Assembly: GCF_900119185.1 (NCBI RefSeq)
Contig: NZ_FPJE01000004.1
Coordinates: 62,001 to 126,000 of the forward strand
Direction: 5' to 3'
DNA length: 64,000 nt
DNA from: Sinomicrobium oceani
GTDB lineage: Bacteria > Bacteroidota > Bacteroidia > Flavobacteriales > Flavobacteriaceae
The notes under the pieces are model-generated. The model was given only the letters and a program-made list of their open reading frames with translations, ran no database searches and was not told the DNA's origin. Both the position numbers and the translations under genes were made by a program. Shown here piece by piece: positions 28,179 to 36,137 of this stretch. Position 1 is the stretch's first letter; every line of letters begins with the position of its first letter.

Positions 28179-29583
28179 TACCGCATTATACACAGACCTT
28201 TATCAGCTTGCAATGGGGCAGGCCTATTACCTGAAAGGCAAACACAGAACGCAGGCAACTTTCGATTACTTTTACAGAAAAGCGCCTTTTGAGGGTGGTT
28301 TCGTGCTCTTTTGCGGGTTGGAGGATGCCCTGGAATGGTTGGAAAATGTCTCTTTTTCAGAAGAAGATCTGCAGTATCTCTCCGATCAGGGCTTCGATAA
28401 AGGTTTTGTAGAATATCTTGCCGGATTTAAATTTACCGGCACCGTAAAAAGTGTTGCCGAAGGTGATGTGGTGTTTCCTTTTGCTCCTATTCTCACGGTT
28501 ACGGGGCCTGTGGTAGAATGCCAGATTGCAGAAACTTTTCTGCTGAACTGCCTGAACTTTCAGTCGCTTATAGCAACCAAGGCCAGCCGTATCCGGTATA
28601 TTGCCGGGGAGGACAAAATCCTGGCAGAGTTCGGGTTGCGAAGGGCACAGGGATACGCCGGACTGCAGGCTTCAAGAGCAGCTTTTGTAGGTGGTTTTGA
28701 TGCTACTTCCAACGTGCTTGCCGGTAAAACCTTTCGGGTACCCATCACGGGGACTATGGCGCATGCCTATATACAAAGCTATGATGATGAGTTAACCGCA
28801 TTCCGCGATTTTGCCGAAACACATCCGGACAATTGTGTACTGCTTGTGGATACCTATAATACGCTGAAAAGCGGTATTCCCAATGCAATTACAGTAGCAA
28901 AAGAAATGGAGAAAACCGGGAAGAAACTCATAGGGATCCGGCTCGATAGCGGAGACCTTGCCTATCTGTCCAAAGCCGCCCGTAAAATGCTGGACGATGC
29001 CGGACTCTCTTATGTGAAGATCGCAGCATCCAACCAGCTCGACGAACACGTAATCCGAAGTCTCAGGGAACAACGGGCTGCTATAGATATTTTCGGGGTA
29101 GGGACCAACCTCGTTGTCGGCCATGAGAATGCCGCACTTGACGGGGTTTATAAGCTGTGTAGCTTTGAGGACAAGCCCCGTATCAAGATATCCGAAAACC
29201 TGAAGAAAATGAATTTTCCCGGCGAGAAGCAGGTGTACCGGTATTTTAATGACGACGGGCAGTTTGTCGCAGATGCCATAACCTTCGAAACACTGGAGGC
29301 ACCCGGGAGTATGGCACACCCATTTGAGCCGCATAAGAGAATGCCGCTTCGCCCTGCTTCGGCACGTCCTATGCTCAAGGCTGTGATGAAAGACGGAAAA
29401 CGGCTGTTTCCCGAAAGGTCCGTAAGGGATATCGCCATGGCCGCCGGTGAAAACCTCCGGCAATTGCCGGATGAACACAAACGTTTCGATTTTCCACATG
29501 TTTACAAAGTTGGACTGAGCAGGGAAATGGAACAGTTGCGGGACCGGCTCAAAGAAGAAAAACTGAAAGAAAGCGAATCATAA
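28168..29583 (+). CDS. pncB: nicotinate phosphoribosyltransferase
   Basis: 471 residues from the ATG at 28168, giving the family start MNFNTALYTDLYQLAMG; ten more codons upstream are open but Lys-rich and inside rnpA. The phosphorylated-His motif GTMAHA, the LRRAQG segment, LVDTYNT, IRLDSGDL and VGTNLVVG motifs are all present. It converts nicotinate and PRPP to nicotinate mononucleotide in NAD salvage. The nicotinamidase gene that produces its substrate follows 23 bases downstream. Confidence 0.95.
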   Translation: MNFNTALYTDLYQLAMGQAYYLKGKHRTQATFDYFYRKAPFEGGFVLFCGLEDALEWLENVSFSEEDLQYLSDQGFDKGFVEYLAGFKFTGTVKSVAEGDVVFPFAPILTVTGPVVECQIAETFLLNCLNFQSLIATKASRIRYIAGEDKILAEFGLRRAQGYAGLQASRAAFVGGFDATSNVLAGKTFRVPITGTMAHAYIQSYDDELTAFRDFAETHPDNCVLLVDTYNTLKSGIPNAITVAKEMEKTGKKLIGIRLDSGDLAYLSKAARKMLDDAGLSYVKIAASNQLDEHVIRSLREQRAAIDIFGVGTNLVVGHENAALDGVYKLCSFEDKPRIKISENLKKMNFPGEKQVYRYFNDDGQFVADAITFETLEAPGSMAHPFEPHKRMPLRPASARPMLKAVMKDGKRLFPERSVRDIAMAAGENLRQLPDEHKRFDFPHVYKVGLSREMEQLRDRLKEEKLKESES

Positions 29584-29606
29584 TTGTTTAAACCCATAAT
29601 CTGTCT

Positions 29607-30212
29607 ATGAGAGCATTGCTGATTGTTGATGTGCAACATGATTTTCTGCCCGGGGGGCGATTGGAGGTTCCCGGAGGAGATGAAGTTATACCCGTCATTA
29701 ATGTGCTGCAGGATCGTTTTGATCTGGTAGTCGCTACCCAGGACTGGCATCCGGAAGGACATGAAAGCTTTGCGTCCGCACATCCCGGAAAGAAACCGTT
29801 CGAAGAGATCCGTCTGCACGGACTGAACCAGGTGCTATGGCCCGATCACTGTGTGCAGGGAAGCAAAGGAGCTGATCTTGCGGATACTTTAAACAAAAAG
29901 ACGATAGCGGCTATCTTCAGGAAGGGAATGCATCGTCGGGTAGACAGTTATAGCGGTTTTTATGACAATGGAAAAAAATACCACACCGGATTGGCTTCTT
30001 ATCTCCGCAGTATGGGTGTGAAGGAATTGTTTGTCTGTGGTCTCGCGGCAGATTATTGTGTCTATTACACAGCAAAAGATGCCCGGAATGAGGGCTTCCG
30101 AACCTATTATATTACCGATGCTACAAAGTATATAGCTGCAGATACCTATGAAAAAGCAATTTCCGATTTAAGTGAAATAGGAGTACATTTGATATCCTCT
30201 ACAGAACTTTAG
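29607..30212 (+). CDS. pncA: nicotinamidase (isochorismatase fold)
   Basis: 201 residues. Catalytic triad Asp8 (IVDVQHDF), Lys106 (FRKGMH) and Cys151 (AADYCVYYTA); metal ligands Asp46, His48 and His52 in TQDWHPEGHESF; the cis-peptide VLWPDHCVQG region is typical of PncA. It deamidates nicotinamide to nicotinate, which pncB next to it uses, so the two form a complete two-step salvage cassette. Confidence 0.95.
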   Translation: MRALLIVDVQHDFLPGGRLEVPGGDEVIPVINVLQDRFDLVVATQDWHPEGHESFASAHPGKKPFEEIRLHGLNQVLWPDHCVQGSKGADLADTLNKKTIAAIFRKGMHRRVDSYSGFYDNGKKYHTGLASYLRSMGVKELFVCGLAADYCVYYTAKDARNEGFRTYYITDATKYIAADTYEKAISDLSEIGVHLISSTEL

Positions 30213-30264
30213 AACAGTGTTTTTCCTGTACAGGCAGCTCTAACCAATGCAATATCCGTAAGCC

Positions 30265-31899
30265 ATGAAAAAAATATTTAGAAAGCGAATAGTTATCCCG
30301 GTTCTTGCCGTAGGGATGCTTTTTACGGCGACATCCTTTAAAAATGATTTCTTTGAGATTGCCAAGCAGATCGAAATTTTCACCACACTGTTCAAGGAGC
30401 TGAATATGAATTATGTGGATGAGATCAATCCCGCACGACTCATGGACGGAGCGATCAAGGAAATGCTCGATAATCTCGATCCGTATACCGTGTATATGAA
30501 TGAGCAGGATGTGGAAGATTACCGAATAAAGAACAGCGGAGAGTATTCCGGTATAGGTGCGGTGGTACGCAGTTATCACGATAAGTTGCTTATCGTGGAA
30601 CCCTATAAGGGATATCCGGCGGATGAAGCCGGGTTGAAAGCGGGAGATGAAATTATCCAGATAGGAGATATCCGCATTGCAGACTTTAAAGATGATGCGG
30701 GAGAACTGCTGAAAGGCACTATAAACAGTAGTGTGGATATAACGTACAGGAGGCAGGGGAAAACAGCAAAAACGACGTTGACCAGGAAAGAGATTGAAGT
30801 AGATGCGGTTCCCTTTTACGGTAAGATCAATGATAATACGGGATATATCGTATTATCCCGTTTCAATCGGAAAGCGGCAAGCCAGACCAAAGAAGCCCTG
30901 GAAGACCTGAAATCGAAGGGGGTACAGCAACTGGTACTTGACCTGCGTGGAAATCCCGGTGGTTTGCTCACGGAGGCTATCGATATTACCAATTTGTTTG
31001 TTCCCAAAGGAGAGACCATAGTAACGACCAAATCCAAGGTGAAAAAATTCAATCAGGAATTCCGGACCCGGAAAGATCCTGTAGATACCGAAATTCCCCT
31101 GGTGATCCTTATCAACGGGCGAAGTGCTTCTGCCAGTGAAATCGTAGCCGGGGCTTTGCAGGATATGGACAGGGCTGTAGTAGTCGGAGCGAGGAGCTTT
31201 GGGAAGGGACTCGTACAGCGCCCCCTCAAACTGACGTATGGAACACAATTGAAAGTAACCATATCCAGGTACTATACTCCCAGCGGAAGATGTATCCAGG
31301 CCATGGACTATGCACACCGCGATGAAAACGGAAATGCGGTCAGGACAGATGCCTCGCGATATAACGCCTTTAAAACCCGAAAAGGCAGAACCGTATATGA
31401 CGGCGGAGGAATAACCCCGGACCTGGAGGTAAAAGTGCTGCGCCAGAATACACTGATTCAGGAATTGCTGAATAATCAGGTGGTGTTTAATTATGTGACG
31501 GATTATTATTATAGCCATCAGGTAAACGATCCGGAAAAGTTTTCATTTTCGGAAGCCGATTATAAAGATTTTAAAAACTACGTCTCCCGTACCGGATTTC
31601 ATTATGAAACCGAGGTAGAGAAATTGCTTAAAAAGGCAGGAGCAAATGAAGAGATGGAGCTTTTTGGTGCCCAGGTGCAGGAAGATTACAGCGTGTTGCT
31701 GGAAGATATTTCCAACAGTAAAATAGCCGCATTAGACAATTATAAGGATGAACTGACCAAAGAGATCGAAGACGAGATCATTAAGAGATACTTCTACAGG
31801 GAGGGACTTTACGATTATTACCTGTCGCACGATGAGGCTATCGTGTCTGCTTCCAGCCTGTTGAAAAACAGAACGAAGTACAATGCGCTGCTCAAGTAA
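30265..31899 (+). CDS. S41 family C-terminal processing peptidase
   Basis: 544 residues. N-terminal signal anchor (about 8-25), a helical region, a PDZ domain (about 95-175; GYPADEAGLKAGDEI), and the tail-specific protease core with DLRGNPGG (226-233), the catalytic Ser within NGRSASASE (284-292) and Lys314 in SFGKG. It then has a C-terminal helical extension (about 390-544). It acts in the periplasm, removing C-terminal residues from envelope proteins. It ends 6 bases from the convergent alr stop, with no terminator between. Confidence 0.93.
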   Translation: MKKIFRKRIVIPVLAVGMLFTATSFKNDFFEIAKQIEIFTTLFKELNMNYVDEINPARLMDGAIKEMLDNLDPYTVYMNEQDVEDYRIKNSGEYSGIGAVVRSYHDKLLIVEPYKGYPADEAGLKAGDEIIQIGDIRIADFKDDAGELLKGTINSSVDITYRRQGKTAKTTLTRKEIEVDAVPFYGKINDNTGYIVLSRFNRKAASQTKEALEDLKSKGVQQLVLDLRGNPGGLLTEAIDITNLFVPKGETIVTTKSKVKKFNQEFRTRKDPVDTEIPLVILINGRSASASEIVAGALQDMDRAVVVGARSFGKGLVQRPLKLTYGTQLKVTISRYYTPSGRCIQAMDYAHRDENGNAVRTDASRYNAFKTRKGRTVYDGGGITPDLEVKVLRQNTLIQELLNNQVVFNYVTDYYYSHQVNDPEKFSFSEADYKDFKNYVSRTGFHYETEVEKLLKKAGANEEMELFGAQVQEDYSVLLEDISNSKIAALDNYKDELTKEIEDEIIKRYFYREGLYDYYLSHDEAIVSASSLLKNRTKYNALLK

Positions 31900-31905
31900 A
31901 CGAAA

Positions 31906-33012
31906 TTATTCGGTATATATCCGTTTTACCCTTCTCGAAATCCCGGTAATGAGCTCGTAGGAGATGGTACCTGCCGTAGCGGCAAATTCTTCTGCGGTAG
32001 GAAAGCCGCCGTAAACGATGACTTCGTCACCTTCCTGGCAGTCTATTCCCGTGATATCAACCATGAGCATGTCCATACATACGTTCCCGATAATAGGGGC
32101 CTTCTTCCCGTTGATGTTTACAAAAGCCTTGCCCTTGCCATATTGCCGGCCTATCCCGTCGGCATGCCCCAGGGGCAGTGTAGCTGTTACCGTGCTGTGT
32201 TCTGCGATATAACCCCGGTTATAACCCAGGCTCTCCCCTTTTTCCAGGTGATGGATCTGTGAAATGATGGTTTTGAGTGTGCCCACCCGTCGAAGGAGCT
32301 TGTCTTTGGTTTCGTCATTACCATAGCCATAAAGTCCGATACCACTTCGAACCATATCGAAATGAGCATCGGGGTAACACAGGATTCCCGAAGTGTTGCA
32401 TTGGTGTAGCAGTGGTTTATATCCGGCTTGTTTTTCGAAAGCTGCCGCCATCGTTTTAAACAGTTCGATCTGGTTTCGTGTGAAAGCTTCTTCGTTGAGG
32501 TCCTCGGAAGCCGCGAGATGCGAAAATAGCGAAGCCGCCCGAATATGCTGCTGTTGTCCGAGTTGATAAACAAGCGCTGCCACTTCTTTTTCTTCAAATC
32601 CCAGCCTGTTCAGCCCCGTATTGAATTTGAGGTGTACCGGATAGGTTTTGAGATTCCGGGACCGGGCAGTTTCCAGAAATAACGACAGAACGCGCCTGGA
32701 ATATATGCAGGGTTCGAGTTGGGAGTCTATAATGCTGTTAAAATGCACATGTTGCGGATGCAATACCATAATGGGGGTGCGTACGCCTGCTTCGCGAAGC
32801 TCTATACCTTCACTGGTGTAGGCCACGGCAAAATAATCGACCCCGAGTTTTTCCAGAAAAGGGGCAATGATCCGGGAGTCGTGCCCATAAGCAAATGCCT
32901 TGACCACCGCTATAAATTTTGTGCCGGGGCGGAGTGTGGATCTAAGAAATTCGTAGTTGTGCCGGAGAGCTCCCAGGTCTACTTCGAGCACGGTTTCTGC
33001 AACTTTTGTCAT
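31906..33012 (-). CDS. alr: alanine racemase
   Basis: 368 residues, single-domain length. PLP-binding Lys38 in AVVKAFAYGHD; the second catalytic Tyr lies in the SLGYNRGY segment; NVCMDMLMVD is the usual C-terminal domain signature. It makes D-alanine for peptidoglycan. In many Bacteroidota alr is fused to murF; here it is a stand-alone gene, 75 bases after tdk on the reverse strand. Confidence 0.95.
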   Translation of the reverse strand: MTKVAETVLEVDLGALRHNYEFLRSTLRPGTKFIAVVKAFAYGHDSRIIAPFLEKLGVDYFAVAYTSEGIELREAGVRTPIMVLHPQHVHFNSIIDSQLEPCIYSRRVLSLFLETARSRNLKTYPVHLKFNTGLNRLGFEEKEVAALVYQLGQQQHIRAASLFSHLAASEDLNEEAFTRNQIELFKTMAAAFEKQAGYKPLLHQCNTSGILCYPDAHFDMVRSGIGLYGYGNDETKDKLLRRVGTLKTIISQIHHLEKGESLGYNRGYIAEHSTVTATLPLGHADGIGRQYGKGKAFVNINGKKAPIIGNVCMDMLMVDITGIDCQEGDEVIVYGGFPTAEEFAATAGTISYELITGISRRVKRIYTE

Positions 33013-33087
33013 CTTTTGTGCGTTTAGAATGCTTCCGCGGAGTGTTGGCGGGTATTTTAACAGGTAAAGTGGTTTTTTAAGCCGGGC

Positions 33088-33738
33088 TCAGCCTGTGGAA
33101 TTGCTCTCGTCCTTCTTAGGGAGTTCTTCCGGTTCCTTGACATCCATTTTACTGACTTTTTGCCGAAGCATGGCCTTGTAAAAAGCTGCGCGGCTCAGCG
33201 GCTCATATTCTTCCGTTTCTCCGAGCAGTACCAGTTTGTCGTCATTGGTTTTTCTGAAACTGTAATTGGCAAGATTTCCCGTCCTGGTACAGACGGCATG
33301 GACCTTGGTTACATATTCGGCAGTTGCCATAAGGGCAGGCATGGGGCCAAAGGGATTGCCCTTGAAATCCATATCCAGTCCGGCAACCACTACACGTATG
33401 CCTTTGTTGGCCAGATCATTGCATACGGTTACGATTTCGTCATCGAAAAACTGGGCTTCATCGATACCGACCACATCACATCCATCGGCAAGAATACGGA
33501 TGTTAGCCGCAGCAGGAACAGGTGTAGAGCGTATTTCGTTGGCATCATGGGATACCACCATATCCTCACTGTGTCGCACATCGATAGAAGGTTTGAAGAT
33601 CTCTACCTTCTGCCTGGCGATCTGTGCCCTTCGCAACCTGCGGATGAGTTCTTCGGTCTTTCCGGAAAACATGGATCCGCAAATAACCTCTATCCAGCCA
33701 AATTGTTCTTTATGATTAACCGTATTTTCGAGAAACAT
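33088..33738 (-). CDS. tdk: thymidine kinase (type II)
   Basis: 216 residues from the ATG at 33738; the frame extends 26 codons further but the extra part is not conserved. P-loop GSMFSGKTEELIRRL and the DEAQFFDDE (Walker B/catalytic) segment are clear. It phosphorylates thymidine for dTTP salvage. The structural zinc site of most type II kinases uses four Cys/His in two pairs. Here only Cys in HAVCTRTGN remains; the second pair region (EPLSRAAFYKA) has none, so zinc binding is probably lost. The tail is acidic. Confidence 0.92.
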   Translation of the reverse strand: MFLENTVNHKEQFGWIEVICGSMFSGKTEELIRRLRRAQIARQKVEIFKPSIDVRHSEDMVVSHDANEIRSTPVPAAANIRILADGCDVVGIDEAQFFDDEIVTVCNDLANKGIRVVVAGLDMDFKGNPFGPMPALMATAEYVTKVHAVCTRTGNLANYSFRKTNDDKLVLLGETEEYEPLSRAAFYKAMLRQKVSKMDVKEPEELPKKDESNSTG

Positions 33739-34134
33739 TTTGTATTTTTCAACTCGGAAACAAATATCAGGCCGCTGTTTGCGATATTCTGCAAATAACA
33801 GACAGGCTTCGTACATTTTTCCGACAGTAAGTAAAAACCTTGTTGTGAAACCAGGGAAATAAAAGCTGTATGTTCAGCACAAGGTTATAACCTTTGGTAT
33901 AAAGCTTGTGTGAACTAAAGTAGCTTTTTTTCATTAAAATCCATGCAAAGCTAAGGAAAAAATGAAATCCCTTTCTGTCGAAAGACAAGCTTTTTGCAAA
34001 TTGAGGATATCAGAATAATAAAGAATATATTTGTGTCTGTTCCCGGAAAAATTTATATTTTAATAGGAAGTAAGGGAATGAAGGGAGTGAAAATGAGTCC
34101 GGACAAACCTTGAATAAATAATAAAAATAAAGCA
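33739..34134. other. intergenic region between divergent tdk and the conserved hypothetical gene
   Basis: About 396 bases. A reverse-strand near-consensus -7 box (TACTTTAG, 33915-33922) with a TTG at 33946-33948 (23-base spacing) may serve tdk-alr with a long leader. A forward promoter lies at 34001-34033 and is listed separately. No gene, tRNA or recognisable riboswitch is seen. Confidence 0.4.
34001..34033 (+). promoter_or_regulatory. promoter upstream of the conserved hypothetical gene / rsmI
   Basis: TTG at 34001-34003, 22 bases, then TATATTTG at 34026-34033, an exact Bacteroidota -7 box. Leader about 95 bases. Confidence 0.55.
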
Positions 34135-34815
34135 ATGAGAAAGAAACTGGAATCTGAACTGGTGAGTATAGCCCATGACATCCTCAAGCTAAAGGGTAAG
34201 GAAGATCTGGCGGCACTCCAGGTGCAGGCGCAGAAAGTCTATGAGAAACTTACCTTGCTGAAGTTTGTCGAAGAACACTTCGGGGAAATACAACCCACTG
34301 CAGGAAAAAGTGAAGCCCTTCGCAAATTCGAACAGCTTGCCGGGGCGGTCATGGAAGAAAATACCCAGGTGCCCGAAAGTAATCCGCATAGCGAAGATAT
34401 CATTATTCCCGGGATCGATACGATAAAGGATATGGTCGCAGAGATGCCGGAGGAAGAAACTCTCGATGATATTCTGGCAGATATCCTGCCCGACCCGGTG
34501 TTTGAAAAGCGGGATGCAGATGATGTCGTGCCGGTTATGGAAAAAACAGGGAGACCTAAAGTGTCTTCTATCAACGACAGGTTTAAAGAAGGTATCAGTG
34601 TGGGGCTCAACGATAAACTGGCGTTTATAAAACACCTTTTTAACGATAGTACGGAAGATTATAACCGGGTCATTTCCCAGATCAATACCATCGAAAGTGA
34701 GGACGAAGCCAAGAACTTTATCAGGCACATGATAAAGCCCGACTATAACAACTGGGAAGGTAAGGAGAAGTATGAAGAGCGTTTTATGTATATCCTTGAA
34801 AAAAAATATATCTAA
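34135..34815 (+). CDS. conserved hypothetical protein (no family name recognised)
   Basis: 226 residues, acidic and without signal or membrane segments, so cytoplasmic. N-terminal part (about 1-75) looks helical; the middle (about 85-145) is acidic and probably disordered, with MPEEETLDDILADILPDP. The C-terminal part (about 148-226) is well ordered and looks like the functional domain: SINDRFKEGISVGLNDKLAF, then HLFNDSTEDYNRV and an end rich in Glu/Lys/Tyr. I recall similar proteins in Flavobacteriia but no described function. It lies 50 bases before rsmI and divergent from tdk-alr. Confidence 0.75.
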   Translation: MRKKLESELVSIAHDILKLKGKEDLAALQVQAQKVYEKLTLLKFVEEHFGEIQPTAGKSEALRKFEQLAGAVMEENTQVPESNPHSEDIIIPGIDTIKDMVAEMPEEETLDDILADILPDPVFEKRDADDVVPVMEKTGRPKVSSINDRFKEGISVGLNDKLAFIKHLFNDSTEDYNRVISQINTIESEDEAKNFIRHMIKPDYNNWEGKEKYEERFMYILEKKYI

Positions 34816-34837
34816 CACAGCCCCCTGATTTGTAATT

Positions 34838-34853
34838 CCGGCAGCGATGCCGG
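34838..34853 (+). promoter_or_regulatory. GNRA-capped hairpin just before rsmI
   Basis: CCGGCA, GCGA, TGCCGG: a perfect six-base-pair GC stem closed by a GCGA (GNRA) tetraloop, ending 12 bases before the rsmI ATG. There is no T tract, so it is not a terminator. It could limit ribosome access or be a processing site. Confidence 0.4.
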
Positions 34854-34865
34854 TAACTGAAAAGT

Positions 34866-35555
34866 ATGGCTAAACTATATATCGTGCCTACGCCGATAGG
34901 TAACCTGGAAGATATGACTTTCAGGGCTGTAAAAATACTGAAGGAGGTCGATACCGTATTGGCCGAAGACACCCGGACCAGCGGAAAATTATTGAAGCAT
35001 TTCGAAATTGTGACACCGTTGCAGAGTCACCACATGCACAATGAGCATAAAACCGTGCAGCATATCGTGCAGCGTATCGCAGGAGGTGAAGATATAGCTT
35101 TAATTTCCGATGCAGGAACACCTGCTATATCCGACCCGGGGTTTTTGCTTACCCGGGCATGTATAGAAAACGGCCTCGAGGTGGAGTGCCTGCCCGGAGC
35201 CACTGCTTTTGTTCCCGCTTTGGTGAACAGCGGGCTCCCTAACGATAAGTTTGTATTCGAAGGTTTTTTACCGGTAAAAAAAGGAAGGCAGACCCGCCTT
35301 AAAGTTCTTGCCGGAGAAACCCGCACGATGATATTTTATGAGTCGCCATACAAACTGGCAAAAACACTCGGAGATTTTGTAGAGGTATTCGGAGCAGACC
35401 GACCGGTGTCGGTGTCACGTGAACTCACCAAACTCTATGAAGAGAATATCCGCGGAACTGCCGAAGAAGTACTCCGGCATTTCGAAGAAAAACCGCCCAA
35501 AGGAGAGATCGTTATTATTGTGGGGGGAATGGTGAAATCAAGGGAAAAGGAATAG
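34866..35555 (+). CDS. rsmI: 16S rRNA (cytidine(1402)-2'-O)-methyltransferase
   Basis: 229 residues, shorter than E. coli RsmI because it lacks much of the C-terminal extension. SAM-dependent tetrapyrrole-methylase fold: start LYIVPTPIGNLEDMTFRA, EDTRTSGKLLKHF, ALISDAGTPAISDPGF and LPGATAFVPALVNSG are the diagnostic RsmI segments. It methylates C1402 of 16S rRNA in the decoding centre. It follows the conserved hypothetical gene after 50 bases. Confidence 0.95.
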   Translation: MAKLYIVPTPIGNLEDMTFRAVKILKEVDTVLAEDTRTSGKLLKHFEIVTPLQSHHMHNEHKTVQHIVQRIAGGEDIALISDAGTPAISDPGFLLTRACIENGLEVECLPGATAFVPALVNSGLPNDKFVFEGFLPVKKGRQTRLKVLAGETRTMIFYESPYKLAKTLGDFVEVFGADRPVSVSRELTKLYEENIRGTAEEVLRHFEEKPPKGEIVIIVGGMVKSREKE

Positions 35556-35563
35556 CTCTTTTG

Positions 35564-35591
35564 TCCGAAAGTACAGTTCGGAGATATTTTT
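35564..35591 (+). terminator. likely terminator between rsmI and the convergent VOC gene
   Basis: Six-base-pair stem TCCGAA / TTCGGA with a seven-base loop, followed by GATATTTTTG. It is a modest terminator immediately after rsmI. Confidence 0.5.
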
Positions 35592-35605
35592 GTCGCCGCT
35601 GTTTT

Positions 35606-35989
35606 TTATGCCAGGGTAGTAATCCACCATGTATTTCCGAAAGGATCGCGAAAGCCAGCGCTCCGGGTATTGTCATCTTCATCCAACGGAGACATAAGCG
35701 ACTCACTGCCTGCATCCAGAGCATCATAATATGTTTTATCGGTGTCCGTAACATAGACATACATGCATCCGGGGATCGAAGGGCCGGCTTCAGTGGCTTC
35801 AGCGAGGAGGATGGTACAATCTCCTATTTTAACTTCCGAATGCTGGATCTTTTTATCTGTATTTAGAATCCGTACCATCTCCTGTCCCCTGAAGATCTTT
35901 TTTATAAATTCTACCAGGGCATCAGCCCGGGGAGTGAGCAGGTATGGCATAACCTGTTGATGGCCTGCAATTAATTTCATTCGTCTCAT
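35606..35989 (-). CDS. VOC (glyoxalase/bleomycin-resistance fold) protein, PhnB-like
   Basis: 127 residues. beta-alpha-beta-beta-beta pattern of the VOC fold: start region QQVMPYLLTPRADALVEFIKKIF, then HSEVKIGDCTILLAEA, a GCMYVYVTDTDKTYYDA helix and a final FRDPFGNTWWITT strand. The HSEVKIG and DPFGN segments are those of PhnB-like members. Metal ligands are not complete enough to name an enzyme. Convergent with rsmI and divergent from the MATE gene. The start could be one of two close Met codons. Confidence 0.75.
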   Translation of the reverse strand: MRRMKLIAGHQQVMPYLLTPRADALVEFIKKIFRGQEMVRILNTDKKIQHSEVKIGDCTILLAEATEAGPSIPGCMYVYVTDTDKTYYDALDAGSESLMSPLDEDDNTRSAGFRDPFGNTWWITTLA

Positions 35990-36088
35990 CGTTCGTCCTG
36001 TTTTGCTTGTCAGATAAGATTATCAACGTCGTTCCGCTTCGATTATTTTTCTGCCTGGAATAAACACCCCCGAATACCTCTCTTTTTG

Positions 36089-36118
36089 TTGCTGAAAATG
36101 ATATTCATAGTATTTTTG
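36089..36118 (+). promoter_or_regulatory. promoter of the MATE gene
   Basis: TTG at 36089-36091, 19 bases, TATTTTTG at 36111-36118: exact Bacteroidota promoter. The start codon is only 19 bases after the -7 box, so the 5' leader would be about 14 bases. Confidence 0.7.
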
Positions 36119-36137
36119 TAAGCCAAAAACCCGCATT

